The notes beneath the pieces were generated by a model that had not been told where the DNA came from, searched no databases, and saw nothing but the letters and a program-made list of their open reading frames with translations. Positions 27,629 through 34,808 of a DNA stretch of 64,000 nt are shown here, in pieces. Position 1 is the stretch's first letter; every line of letters begins with the position of its first letter. Made by a program: the position numbers and the translations under genes. The DNA lies in NCBI RefSeq assembly GCF_035666175.1, contig NZ_CP142016.1, positions 930,001-994,000 on the forward strand. The letters run 5' to 3'. This stretch comes from Riemerella anatipestifer. Its GTDB lineage: Bacteria > Bacteroidota > Bacteroidia > Flavobacteriales > Weeksellaceae.

Positions 27629-28484
27629 TCCTTTTTTGTGTTTTTAAATCGTCTAAATTCTTTTTTTTCAGCTCATAAAGACGGAGTAATATTTGCCACA
27701 TATTAGTTTCTCTAACGCCATTGTATGAACCAAACACTCCGCTTTCTGCTATGTCGTGAAGCACAGAGTGCATTCCTATACCTGGAATATCAGATTTTTT
27801 TTCTTCACCTGTTTCTTGATAAATGATACTTAAATCTATGCTTTTCCCCATAACCATAAGCTCTCCCCCTAAAATATATTCTTGCATAGAGGTAAAATAT
27901 AGATAAAACCCATATAAATACCGAATATCTATATGCCTAAATATCCCATTAGCTTTCTTTTTAGCATTTTTAAGCTGGTAGTTTTCGTTTCTACCTAAAT
28001 AGAAAATAGAAAACAAAGTACGCAGAGCTTCCACATCTCCCGTTTGAGAAAAATAAATATATTCCTCCAGCCCATCTACATACTGACCAAACATCACATC
28101 TTCAAAGCCATCTTTAGGACCGAAGTAGGTATTAAACATTTTTATGTGCGGTAGTGGATTCTTAAAATAACCGAGCTTTGTCTCTATCTTAACTCCTTCT
28201 GGCGTTTCTGTTTTATTGAAAAAACTATCTATCTTTTCGGATAGAAGAAAAACTTGCTGCCATTTTATATCATTTTTATCTATTGTTTTGGGTATAGACT
28301 TAGGTTTTTCTAAATTCAACAGAGCGTATAACGCCAAAATTCTAAACTCAAAATAATTGATTTCTTTTGAGTTCAAACAATAGATAAGTTTGGATATATC
28401 TGCATATTGCCTTCTATCACACTCGGATAGATTCTCAGGCAAAAACAATGTTTTCTTTATATCTGGAAAATCTAATATTACCAT
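27618..28484 (-). CDS. Hypothetical phage structural/assembly protein, 288 residues
   Basis: This is a largely helical protein (YADISKLIYCLNSKEINYFEFRILALYALLNLE; LRTLFSIFYLGRNENYQLK) with no recognised domain. It lies in the overlapping portal-to-tail operon, 3 bp after the connector-like gene and overlapping the next by 11 bp. A tail-assembly chaperone or adaptor is possible from position. I see no obvious slippery site for a G/GT-type frameshift. Confidence 0.5.
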   Translation of the reverse strand: MVILDFPDIKKTLFLPENLSECDRRQYADISKLIYCLNSKEINYFEFRILALYALLNLEKPKSIPKTIDKNDIKWQQVFLLSEKIDSFFNKTETPEGVKIETKLGYFKNPLPHIKMFNTYFGPKDGFEDVMFGQYVDGLEEYIYFSQTGDVEALRTLFSIFYLGRNENYQLKNAKKKANGIFRHIDIRYLYGFYLYFTSMQEYILGGELMVMGKSIDLSIIYQETGEEKKSDIPGIGMHSVLHDIAESGVFGSYNGVRETNMWQILLRLYELKKKNLDDLKTQKRNES

Positions 28485-28487
28485 AAA

Positions 28488-29390
28488 TTATAAATCTACA
28501 AAACCGTCATCAGCTCCAAACCCTAAAGGCAAATCTAGTTCTTCTTTAGTTTCGTTTGTTACTTTTTTATTACTAGCTATCTTTTCTTCTATCTTGAGTA
28601 AATATTTATCTGCATCTTTTTCAAACACCGTTGCCGTCTCTAAATATTCTAATTTAGTCCCTTGCTTTTTATTAGCACTCCCTGTTTTGGAATATTGTAA
28701 TACTCCCTTAGGAAATAATTTAATATTAAGCCTACGAATACCCCACGCCATCGCATAATTTACTCCTGCTATTTCTATTAAATGCCTTAAATCTTCCGAA
28801 ATAGAATCTCTTTCGTTAAAAATTTCTTTTCCTATTCTTGGAAGAACCTCTAGCTTATCAAACTCTCTCAGTGCTGGAATCAATTTGAAAAATAAAAGAT
28901 GAGAACCATCTATATTAAATATATTTTCAAATTTTTCTATGCTATTTACAAACAAGTTGCTTGAATTATATTTTTTAGTATTTATAGAAATACCATTCTT
29001 AATCATATACTTGAGTAACCTGTCTAGATGACGATAAAACAAGTTTTCTAACCCTTCATCGTTAGATTCTATCTGCCATTCAAAAGCAGATACCATATGC
29101 TCATCTCTCCTCATAAGTCGCCCATTATTAGTAACAGATAAATCTGCTGTAGGAGCATAAATAATGTATCCCTTAAGAGCTACGGCATATTTAACCAATT
29201 CTAGCAAATCTTTATTTGCATTAGGCAAACATAACTCTTTATAAGTTTGTTCCCCTATAAGGTCTATTATTTCATCTGTAGCAGACTGCAGAGAAGACTT
29301 AAGCCTAGCAAAACGCATATCTGCATCTACAAAGCCTAATAAATCTTTGAACTCAGAGGAAAAACTTTCTTTAGCGAATAACAACTCCAT
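28488..29390 (-). CDS. Putative head completion/connector protein (DUF6712-like), 300 residues
   Basis: The helical N-terminal region (FKDLLGFVDADMRFARLKSSLQSATDEIIDLIGEQTYKEL) and the repeat of a similar FVNSIEKFENIFNIDGSHLLFFKLIPALREFDK segment suggest two related helical bundles, as in head-tail connector proteins. I associate it with DUF6712 of Bacteroidota phages, from memory. It follows the portal and the 44-residue membrane gene. A connector role is the most economical reading. Confidence 0.55.
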   Translation of the reverse strand: MELLFAKESFSSEFKDLLGFVDADMRFARLKSSLQSATDEIIDLIGEQTYKELCLPNANKDLLELVKYAVALKGYIIYAPTADLSVTNNGRLMRRDEHMVSAFEWQIESNDEGLENLFYRHLDRLLKYMIKNGISINTKKYNSSNLFVNSIEKFENIFNIDGSHLLFFKLIPALREFDKLEVLPRIGKEIFNERDSISEDLRHLIEIAGVNYAMAWGIRRLNIKLFPKGVLQYSKTGSANKKQGTKLEYLETATVFEKDADKYLLKIEEKIASNKKVTNETKEELDLPLGFGADDGFVDL

Positions 29391-29505
29391 AAAGTATTCT
29401 TAATAATGTATAAAACCCTAAGCCTGTACAGAACAAGGCAAAAACCACCAACATAATGGCTATATATTTGCACCCTTTAGGAGGCGTTGTATTATTCATT
29501 TCCAT
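29371..29505 (-). CDS. Short single-span membrane protein, 44 residues
   Basis: The frame begins MEMNNTTPPKGCKY and contains one hydrophobic span (IAIMLVVFALFCTGLGFY) with a positively charged C-terminus ending in VVIR. The start lies 14 bp inside the end of the portal gene, and the stop lies 20 bp inside the connector gene, so it fits exactly into the tightly packed operon. The tiling and the clean membrane span argue that it is real. Function is unknown; a second small membrane protein for lysis or injection is possible. Confidence 0.55.
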   Translation of the reverse strand: MEMNNTTPPKGCKYIAIMLVVFALFCTGLGFYTLLRILYGVVIR

Positions 29506-30844
29506 AATCTAGTATTTTATTTCTATCTTTCTTTGCTATCTCTTCTTGCCTTTTGGCTGTACCGTGATAAAAGCCCATCTTGAGCCTCTTATTCGGAAAG
29601 TTTATTTTTAGTGCTGCATTTATTACCTTCATCACTATCCTTTCTGGTAAATCTATACTTGAAAGCACATAGTTATTATAAGCGTAATACTGTTCGGAAC
29701 CAGTATCTGACTTTCCTCCGTGGGATAAATTCCCTAGTGCCGAGTGTATGCCTATGCCAGTAGCTACAGAAGCGTCTGCTTTATTGGCAATATCTATATG
29801 GCTTTGAACCACATCTCTCATTTTCTGGTCTATAACATTTATCTCCCAGCCTAGCTCCGTAAAGTTAGCTCCATCTACATAAAGCACTCGTTCACTATGC
29901 CAAAACTTTCCTGCATTTTCAATCCCTGATAGCACCTCTTTTATTTCCGTTAATATCTTTTTCCTAAGGGCTTTAAGCATAGATTCTTTATAGTCCCTAT
30001 TTTCTAGGGTACACTTTTCTTTTAGTTCGTCTCGCTTAGCGTCCCAAAACTCTTTAGGCGAAGTGATATGATATTTAATGTTAATGGCATTTTTACTTAA
30101 TGCTGCTAAAAATTTAGGTACATTACTGGACTGAATAATCCAAGGTATTGAACCTAGTATATGCGGTATTGAAAAAAAGTCTGAACAAAATGTGTATAAA
30201 TTAGAATATTTAATAGAAATCCCTGCTTTAAAAGGATTTTGCTCATCAAACATTGGATATACCTCGTACTCCGAAGGCTCATCTTGTTTATGAAGAATAA
30301 TATGGGTAGGCGTAAATTTTTTGCCTACTACCAATGGTCTATAAGGCACGATGTGCTCAAGTTTTGCAACTTTTTGATTAGAGCCTATACGCCAGCCTTT
30401 TGTTAAAATAACCTTGGTATAACAGCCCTCTATGTGGCTATAGTCTGTATTGCATTTGGCTAAATAGCCTTCGTAATCCCAGGTATCTAGCCACTTTTGT
30501 ACCTCCAAATCATCTTTGTACTCACGAACCAAAGTCCCATTTACAAACTTTTCTTCATACAATTTAGGACCTTGCCCCCAATTAAGCTGAGTTTTTTTAT
30601 TTAATATTCCTGGAGCAATAGAGTTAGAATAGACTATATTTCTAATAAGTAAAGGCAACTGATTATTTTCTCCATACGGAAAAACATTCCAATCATCATA
30701 CCTTGAGACAAATGGACGAGCCTCAAAAACATCTAACGGAGACCACGGCTTATGTTCCTCTCTCCTTTTATCTATTGTCTCATAAGTAAACGCACATTGC
30801 TCGTCTATATTTATGGCATTGTAATCATCTATAAACTCTATCAT
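29492..30844 (-). CDS. Portal protein, Bacteroidota-phage type
   Basis: This 450-residue protein is expected to form the dodecameric gate at one capsid vertex. Diagnostic features are WSPLDVFEARPFVSRYDDWNVFPYGENNQLP near the N-terminus and the SIAPGILNKKTQLNWGQGPKLY segment. The C-terminal wing is ASVATGIGIHSALGNLSHGGKSDTGSEQYYAYNNYVLSSIDLPERIV, a pattern common to portals (clip/stem region plus Gly-rich loop). It overlaps the upstream 102-residue gene by 20 bp. Terminase is encoded about 4 kb upstream, with unrelated small genes between, so the usual terminase-portal adjacency is interrupted. Confidence 0.75.
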   Translation of the reverse strand: MIEFIDDYNAINIDEQCAFTYETIDKRREEHKPWSPLDVFEARPFVSRYDDWNVFPYGENNQLPLLIRNIVYSNSIAPGILNKKTQLNWGQGPKLYEEKFVNGTLVREYKDDLEVQKWLDTWDYEGYLAKCNTDYSHIEGCYTKVILTKGWRIGSNQKVAKLEHIVPYRPLVVGKKFTPTHIILHKQDEPSEYEVYPMFDEQNPFKAGISIKYSNLYTFCSDFFSIPHILGSIPWIIQSSNVPKFLAALSKNAINIKYHITSPKEFWDAKRDELKEKCTLENRDYKESMLKALRKKILTEIKEVLSGIENAGKFWHSERVLYVDGANFTELGWEINVIDQKMRDVVQSHIDIANKADASVATGIGIHSALGNLSHGGKSDTGSEQYYAYNNYVLSSIDLPERIVMKVINAALKINFPNKRLKMGFYHGTAKRQEEIAKKDRNKILDYGNE

Positions 30845-31133
30845 TTGAAATCTTTAGACCGTTAAACTTCATTAGTAATGGAAGCCAAAAATGTTTTTTT
30901 TCTCCTGTATCTGCGTCCTCATAAGCAATAAGATTTTTGGCGTAACGACTTTTGCTTTTGGGAAGACCCGCAGATAACATTGCTCTATCTATAACCTTGT
31001 AGCCTCCACTTTCGCCTCTACTCCTATCACAAGAGATAAAACCTATGCTAAATGGGATATTTTGAGACGATAATTTTCTCATCGCTCTAAGAGCATCATA
31101 GATATTTATTTCCTTGTTTTCCAAGCCTTCCAT
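30825..31133 (-). CDS. Hypothetical protein, 102 residues
   Basis: This small basic protein contains ALRAMRKLSSQNIPFSIGFISCDRSRGESGG and AEDADTGEKKHFWLPLLMKFNG-like segments. I do not recognise it. It overlaps the portal start by 20 bp, so it is translated with it. A late-promoter-like motif and a terminator-like hairpin lie just upstream, so this may be the first gene of a new transcript. Confidence 0.6.
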   Translation of the reverse strand: MEGLENKEINIYDALRAMRKLSSQNIPFSIGFISCDRSRGESGGYKVIDRAMLSAGLPKSKSRYAKNLIAYEDADTGEKKHFWLPLLMKFNGLKISNDRVYR

Positions 31134-31143
31134 AATGCAAAAA

Positions 31144-31167
31144 ACGGCAACTTCTTAAAGTTGCCGT
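31144..31167 (-). terminator. Hairpin with T-run, copy 1 of a repeated element
   Basis: On the minus strand, ACGGCAACTT/AAGTTGCCGT pair around TAAG and are followed by TTTTTT. The identical 10-bp arms recur at 39103-39126. It either ends the upstream operon or forms the 5' hairpin of a transcript starting at about 31165. Confidence 0.7.
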
Positions 31168-31178
31168 GCCAAACTAAT
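31166..31178 (-). promoter_or_regulatory. Late-promoter-like motif, copy 2
   Basis: Minus strand ATTAGTTTGGCAC immediately follows the TAA stop of the 81-residue gene and lies 32 bp before the start of the 102-residue gene that leads to the portal. Confidence 0.5.
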
Positions 31179-31424
31179 TTACAATTTATTTAACATTTCC
31201 ATAGCTTTATTATAAGCTGTATCATATTCTTTTTTAGAAATTTCTTTTGTGATATATCGGCAAACTCCTACATCGTGCCAATGTTCTGCGATTATACTTT
31301 TTAGTTTTGTTTCATTTCCATTAAATACAATACAAATCCCCTTATAAAATAATTTATTTTCTGAGGTTACTTTCATATAGCATTTTTCAATAGCTAAACT
31401 TATTTCTAGATATTTTAAAGCCAT
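31179..31424 (-). CDS. Hypothetical protein, 81 residues
   Basis: This small protein (YLEISLAIEKCYMKVTSENKLF; FNGNETKLKSIIAEHWHDVGVC) has no recognised motif. It is the last of a four-gene set (32336 to 31179) with overlaps or gaps of 1-11 bp that is headed by the structured leader at 32337-32505. Its stop is followed at once by the late-type promoter motif. Confidence 0.55.
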   Translation of the reverse strand: MALKYLEISLAIEKCYMKVTSENKLFYKGICIVFNGNETKLKSIIAEHWHDVGVCRYITKEISKKEYDTAYNKAMEMLNKL

Positions 31425-31425
31425 T

Positions 31426-31806
31426 TTAAAGGATTTTTAAACTTTCTGCATATATATAAGGCACTTCTTGTATAATAGATTTTAGCTCCTTCTCAGATAG
31501 TACCGACTTAAATGCATAGATATACTCTACCTCATTATAAGACATAGACCACGAGCCTAAGCCTTGCACCGATTGTAGTTTTTCCTTTAGTATTAAAATG
31601 GAGTTAAAAAATTCCGTTCTAACTTCATACTGAGTGATGATGTTAGGATTTTCTTCCTTCTCAAACCGATTTTCTCTGTAATAGACCACAGCCGACAAGT
31701 CGTCATCTACCAAAACCATTATGTTATTTTCTCTCCTAAAAAGGCTTCCTGCTTCTATTATTTCTTTGTTAGCTAGTTCTATATCTATTGTGTTTCTATA
31801 ATACAT
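31426..31806 (-). CDS. Hypothetical protein, 126 residues
   Basis: A mixed alpha/beta protein (IMVLVDDDLSAVVYYRENRFEKEENP; LGSWSMSYNEVEYIYAFKSVLSEKELKSIIQE). I do not recognise it. It overlaps the preceding 79-residue gene by 11 bp and is 1 bp from the next, so it belongs to the same leader-controlled operon. Confidence 0.55.
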   Translation of the reverse strand: MYYRNTIDIELANKEIIEAGSLFRRENNIMVLVDDDLSAVVYYRENRFEKEENPNIITQYEVRTEFFNSILILKEKLQSVQGLGSWSMSYNEVEYIYAFKSVLSEKELKSIIQEVPYIYAESLKIL

Positions 31807-32035
31807 TTTCTTCTGTTTTTGAGGTTAATAAATCTTTTAAAATGTTTCTTAGGAGAGAGTGGAGCATCGCTCTTTTCTCTTTTTCTTCTTCTGCTAGGCA
31901 GTCTTCGTACAGATAGGCATCTTGGAAGACGGAAAACAAGCAGTCTTCTAGTTCGTCCTGCGAGTAGAGACCTCTAAGTATCTCTAGCTCTCTTTGGGCT
32001 TTGTCTGAAAGCCCACAAAATAAATTTTTGGTCAT
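31796..32035 (-). CDS. Hypothetical acidic protein, 79 residues
   Basis: This short acidic helical protein (LREILRGLYSQDELEDCL-like, YEDCLAEEEKEKRAMLHSLLRNILKDLL) has no recognised family. It starts 10 bp after the 96-residue gene. Acidic phage proteins of this size often act as anti-factors or DNA mimics, but nothing here proves it. Confidence 0.5.
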   Translation of the reverse strand: MTKNLFCGLSDKAQRELEILRGLYSQDELEDCLFSVFQDAYLYEDCLAEEEKEKRAMLHSLLRNILKDLLTSKTEENVL

Positions 32036-32045
32036 AAAAATAGTT

Positions 32046-32336
32046 TTAATAATGACCGTAAAAATTACGAACTAACTTGATGTAGCATAGATTGAAATTT
32101 CTTTGTACAGCAAAATGCTCTTTACCCTCTTGCGTGAGAACCGCAAGGCGAAATTTACCTTTACCTAGATTTTTGTAAGTGAACCTGCGGAATTTGTTCT
32201 TCTTGTAGAACTCGCAAGGGGTTTCTAATTTTGGAAGTTTAGAACTAAACCCTTTAGCAGCCTGTGCGTTGGCAAAACGGAAGATATCCAGACTACCTGG
32301 AGTACCTTCTAAATTGATAGGTTGATTGTTTAGCAT
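32046..32336 (-). CDS. Hypothetical basic protein under a structured leader, 96 residues
   Basis: The protein starts MLNNQPINLEGTPGSLDIF. Its second half is markedly basic and aromatic (CEFYKKNKFRRFTYKNLGKGKFRLAVLTQ; NFNLCYIKLVRNFYGHY), which would suit nucleic-acid binding. I reject the 22-codon upstream extension because it would start inside a folded leader. The start codon and first codons are complementary to a segment of that leader (see 32337-32505), so translation is probably controlled at initiation. It heads the operon that ends at 31179. Family unknown; an autoregulatory RNA-binding role is a hypothesis only. Confidence 0.65.
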   Translation of the reverse strand: MLNNQPINLEGTPGSLDIFRFANAQAAKGFSSKLPKLETPCEFYKKNKFRRFTYKNLGKGKFRLAVLTQEGKEHFAVQRNFNLCYIKLVRNFYGHY

Positions 32337-32505
32337 AATATATAATTTAAAAAACTTGTATTTCCCAGATACAAAATACCCCCACGAGGAGGTGCTAAAC
32401 AATCATTTGGGAATGACCTGTGCAGCCTCTCGACTACACCCTCCTTTGGGGGATTATATTTATTTTTTAATTTTAAAATGGGATTATCCCATATGATTGT
32501 TTAGC
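32337..32505 (-). ncRNA. Structured 5' leader 1 with mutually exclusive A:B and B:C pairing
   Basis: Read 5' to 3' on the minus strand, segment A starts at 32505, 5 nt after the promoter element. A (32505-32487) and B (32412-32394) pair at 18 of 19 positions. B also pairs perfectly over 12 nt with C (32334-32323), which begins at the G of the start codon. A GNRA-capped hairpin (GTGTAGTC-GAGA-GGCTGCAC, 32439-32420) and a helix CCCCC..GGAGG with CCTCC..GGGGG cross A:B as a pseudoknot. This is a candidate riboswitch or protein-controlled translational switch. Confidence 0.6.
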
Positions 32506-32509
32506 GTTG

Positions 32510-32517
32510 CAAATATA
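32510..32517 (-). promoter_or_regulatory. -7 promoter element of leader 1
   Basis: TATATTTG on the minus strand is an exact TAnnTTTG. The predicted start lies 5 nt further, at the first base of segment A. No clear -33 TTG is seen. Confidence 0.6.
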
Positions 32518-32570
32518 TGAAATAATATTTTACTTATAAAACATAAATATGTAAAATATGTAAATATAAA

Positions 32571-32605
32571 AAATAGGCTGTCTCTTTTGTGGAAACAGCC
32601 TATTT
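32571..32605 (-). terminator. Intrinsic terminator after lipoprotein gene
   Basis: An 11-bp stem AAATAGGCTGT/ACAGCCTATTT with a 13-nt loop is followed on the minus strand by a T-run. It separates the lipoprotein gene from leader 1. Confidence 0.85.
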
Positions 32606-32609
32606 ATGA

Positions 32610-33077
32610 TTATTCTAGGTTATATGTTTTGAAGTCTTTTCTACCATTATTAAAAATGGCTTTTTTAAATCCTAATTCCCTCATTTTATCAAAGTAATTT
32701 AATCTTTCATATTGCTCTAAAGTAAAATCTGTATTAAACCCAGAAATGAGTTTTATAGTTGTCTTTTCTTTACCTATTAACTCAATCGTCGTACTTCCTG
32801 TTTTAGGTTTGAAATTCTTCCCAAACTGCTCTCTATCTTCTACAGTAGGAGTTCTACCTCCTAGGTCTATCGTTGAACCATCATCTTTTTTACTATTCCT
32901 ATAGTTCTCTCTAGCAGTTTGCATTTTCTCATCATACTCTAGTTCTCTATCTGTTTTGTAATTAGGATTATCTACAAGATATCCATTTTCATCCTCAATT
33001 AAAGGAGCATTACCGTTCTTGTCTTCAAAACAAGAAATAAAGAACAATGTTACCAAAAATAATAGTGTTTTTCTCAT
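32610..33077 (-). CDS. Predicted phage-encoded lipoprotein, 155 residues
   Basis: The signal sequence MRKTLLFLVTLFFISC ends in a lipobox with Cys16, so the protein should be lipid-anchored after export. The mature part is hydrophilic and charged (YKTDRELEYDEKMQTARENYRNSKKDDG), with a short C-terminal domain (FTLEQYERLNYFDKMRELGFKKAIF). No family recognised. It sits with another exported protein (33144-34004) between terminase and portal. A cell-surface role in the lysogen, such as superinfection exclusion, is an inference from context. Confidence 0.7.
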   Translation of the reverse strand: MRKTLLFLVTLFFISCFEDKNGNAPLIEDENGYLVDNPNYKTDRELEYDEKMQTARENYRNSKKDDGSTIDLGGRTPTVEDREQFGKNFKPKTGSTTIELIGKEKTTIKLISGFNTDFTLEQYERLNYFDKMRELGFKKAIFNNGRKDFKTYNLE

Positions 33078-33143
33078 ATTTTTTTTAATTTTTAAACGAT
33101 TCCCATAAAAAGCCTTATCATTATCTGATATTTCATCAAATGT

Positions 33144-34004
33144 TTATTCTTTATTTTGAGCATCTGATATATTAACTAAAGTATCAAAATCATCAAGGTA
33201 TTTTTCATCTAGCATCATTTTACTATTAAACTTAATATTTTTAGAAGTACCGTCCATATACTGTATATTGATGGAAGTTATTGTTAAATATTCTACTATA
33301 TCTGTTAACCAAACAGAATCAAACGACCAAGTGGCAATATCGTAAGATTCTACGGGACCTATCCCTTTTCTATAAGTAGAAAAACTTCCTTTTCTGTATA
33401 AAACCTTATCCTCTACTGCATTTTCTCCATAAAAATTAAATGTTATATACTTAATTGTTTTTTTTGAGGTATTTAGTATTCTAAATTTAGCTCCTGTTGT
33501 ATAGTCTTCAGCAGTTGCGTGTGCTTCTAATATTCCTATACCGTATTTTTCGTAACTTTTAAGTTTTTCTAGTATTCTATCTTTCATTATGTCAATATAG
33601 ATAATAGAATTTTCTTTACTATTATTTACAAACTCTATATATTCCTTTGGAGACATTGAGCTAAGTATTTCTTGTGCTTTTTCTATATCAATAAATTCTC
33701 CTTTATGCATGATATTACGCTTATAATAAACCCAATTATATTCTGTTCCCATATAAAAACCAGTTATATAATACAATCCTCCACAAAACTTAATATCAGT
33801 TATATAAAAAATATTAGCATTTTCATCGCTTATATATTTAGGAGTTTCTTTTATTTCTAACTCACATTCATTTGTAATCCCTCTGTATAAGTTATCATCT
33901 TTGCTTATTGATGTGATGATGTTAGATATAGAATCCTGCTTTGCTACACTTCCAAATAATGAAGAAACTACCAAAAGACTAAATAATAGTAAAAATTTTT
34001 TCAT
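33144..34004 (-). CDS. Predicted exported protein, 286 residues
   Basis: The start at 34004 gives a clear signal peptide (MKKFLLLFSLLVVSSLFGSVA); the longer frame upstream lacks one. The mature protein has a beta-rich C-terminal half (AKFRILNTSKKTIKYITFNFYGENAV; SFDSVWLTDIVEYLTITSINIQYMDG) reminiscent of small Ig-like modules that sense or bind in the periplasm. No enzyme motif. It has its own promoter-like element, so it could be expressed from the prophage as a lysogenic-conversion gene. Confidence 0.7.
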   Translation of the reverse strand: MKKFLLLFSLLVVSSLFGSVAKQDSISNIITSISKDDNLYRGITNECELEIKETPKYISDENANIFYITDIKFCGGLYYITGFYMGTEYNWVYYKRNIMHKGEFIDIEKAQEILSSMSPKEYIEFVNNSKENSIIYIDIMKDRILEKLKSYEKYGIGILEAHATAEDYTTGAKFRILNTSKKTIKYITFNFYGENAVEDKVLYRKGSFSTYRKGIGPVESYDIATWSFDSVWLTDIVEYLTITSINIQYMDGTSKNIKFNSKMMLDEKYLDDFDTLVNISDAQNKE

Positions 34005-34026
34005 TCTTATTTTTTTATTGTTTTTA

Positions 34027-34034
34027 CAAAAATA
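34027..34034 (-). promoter_or_regulatory. -7 promoter element of exported-protein gene
   Basis: TATTTTTG on the minus strand matches TAnnTTTG, 22 bp before the start at 34004. Confidence 0.45.
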
Positions 34035-34071
34035 ACAAACTCGTTTTAAATCGTTGCAAGTTCTAAAAAAC

Positions 34072-34103
34072 AAAAAGCCCCAAACTCGGCTCAAAGTAGG
34101 GGC
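34072..34103 (-). terminator. Intrinsic terminator
   Basis: On the minus strand GCCCC/GGGGC close a 17-nt loop and run into CTTTTTG, about 30 bp after the stop of the DUF5053-like gene. Confidence 0.6.
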
Positions 34104-34134
34104 GGGTGTAATAATAAATGATAATCGCAAACTA

Positions 34135-34521
34135 TTAGATAGCTATACGAACAGAGCCTATTTTTTTACTTAAATCTTGTAGTGCATAGTTAAGGGTTTC
34201 TATCTCTTTTTCTGTAAATTTAGCAGGTTTCCCATTAACTGTATTTTCATTGATACGCTGGTAAAGCCACGATTTTGTTTTTCCAAAATATTTTTCAGCT
34301 AAATAGGACAATGAAATAAAATCACTCACTTCATCTAAAGCATTTCTTACATTTAATTTTTTCAGTTCTGATAGTTGTTCATTACCTAAGTTTAAAAAAG
34401 CTTCTCCGTATTTTTCTGGATCAGATTCTACGAGTCTTTTCATTTCTGCTAATTTTTCAGAAGCGATATCTTTACTTGACGCTTCTAAGTATTCTTTTTT
34501 TAAAGTTTCAAATGTATTCAT
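34135..34521 (-). CDS. DUF5053-like protein, 128 residues
   Basis: The C-terminal part SYLAEKYFGKTKSWLYQRINENTVNGKPAKFTEKEIETLN has a helix-turn-helix-like look and matches, from memory, the Bacteroidota family DUF5053, whose members are common in phages and mobile elements. The N-terminal half is a helical Lys/Glu-rich segment. A DNA-binding or regulatory role is plausible from the HTH-like part but untested. It lies between the terminase genes and the exported-protein genes and ends at an intrinsic terminator. Confidence 0.7.
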   Translation of the reverse strand: MNTFETLKKEYLEASSKDIASEKLAEMKRLVESDPEKYGEAFLNLGNEQLSELKKLNVRNALDEVSDFISLSYLAEKYFGKTKSWLYQRINENTVNGKPAKFTEKEIETLNYALQDLSKKIGSVRIAI

Positions 34522-34539
34522 TGTTTTATTTTTAGATAG

Positions 34540-34570
34540 AATATTAGAGACTTATGTCATCTCTAATATT
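34540..34570. repeat. 11-bp perfect inverted repeat at a stop codon
   Basis: AATATTAGAGA and its complement enclose a 9-nt loop that contains the stop of the 61-residue gene. It lies just before the DUF5053-like gene on the minus strand and may attenuate or stabilise the mRNA. Confidence 0.5.
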
Positions 34571-34737
34571 CTTTTATTTAGTTTTTTTAATTCATCTATA
34601 TACTCCTTAATCATTTCATCATATAACTTTTGAAGTTTTGGGGGCAACTTGTGATGAATTTCAATAGCACTCAATAATAACTCCTCGTACTTTTGTTTTT
34701 CTTCAATTAATTTTTCCTTTGTGGTCATTTTTATCAT
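34552..34737 (-). CDS. Hypothetical coiled-coil protein, 61 residues
   Basis: This short Lys/Glu-rich helical protein (KLIEEKQKYEELLLSAIEIHHKLPPKLQKLYDEMIKEYIDEL) has no recognised family. Met1 or Met4 could be the start. It lies between terminase and the DUF5053-like gene. Confidence 0.5.
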   Translation of the reverse strand: MIKMTTKEKLIEEKQKYEELLLSAIEIHHKLPPKLQKLYDEMIKEYIDELKKLNKRILEMT

Positions 34738-34808
34738 TTATTATTACACTACAAATATAATAATCTTTTGGTTATTACGCAAGTTTTTTAGTAACTTTTT
34801 TTATTTTT

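Noticed and set aside
32394-32505. HDV-like self-cleaving ribozyme in leader 1 (7-bp first helix plus a CCTCCTCG segment)
   Set aside because: There is no P4 hairpin or catalytic-C joining region, and the second helix has the wrong composition and order, so the core of that class is not present.
33144-34130. Longer start for the exported 286-residue protein
   Set aside because: The upstream 42 codons cross the terminator-like hairpin and remove the signal peptide from the N-terminus.
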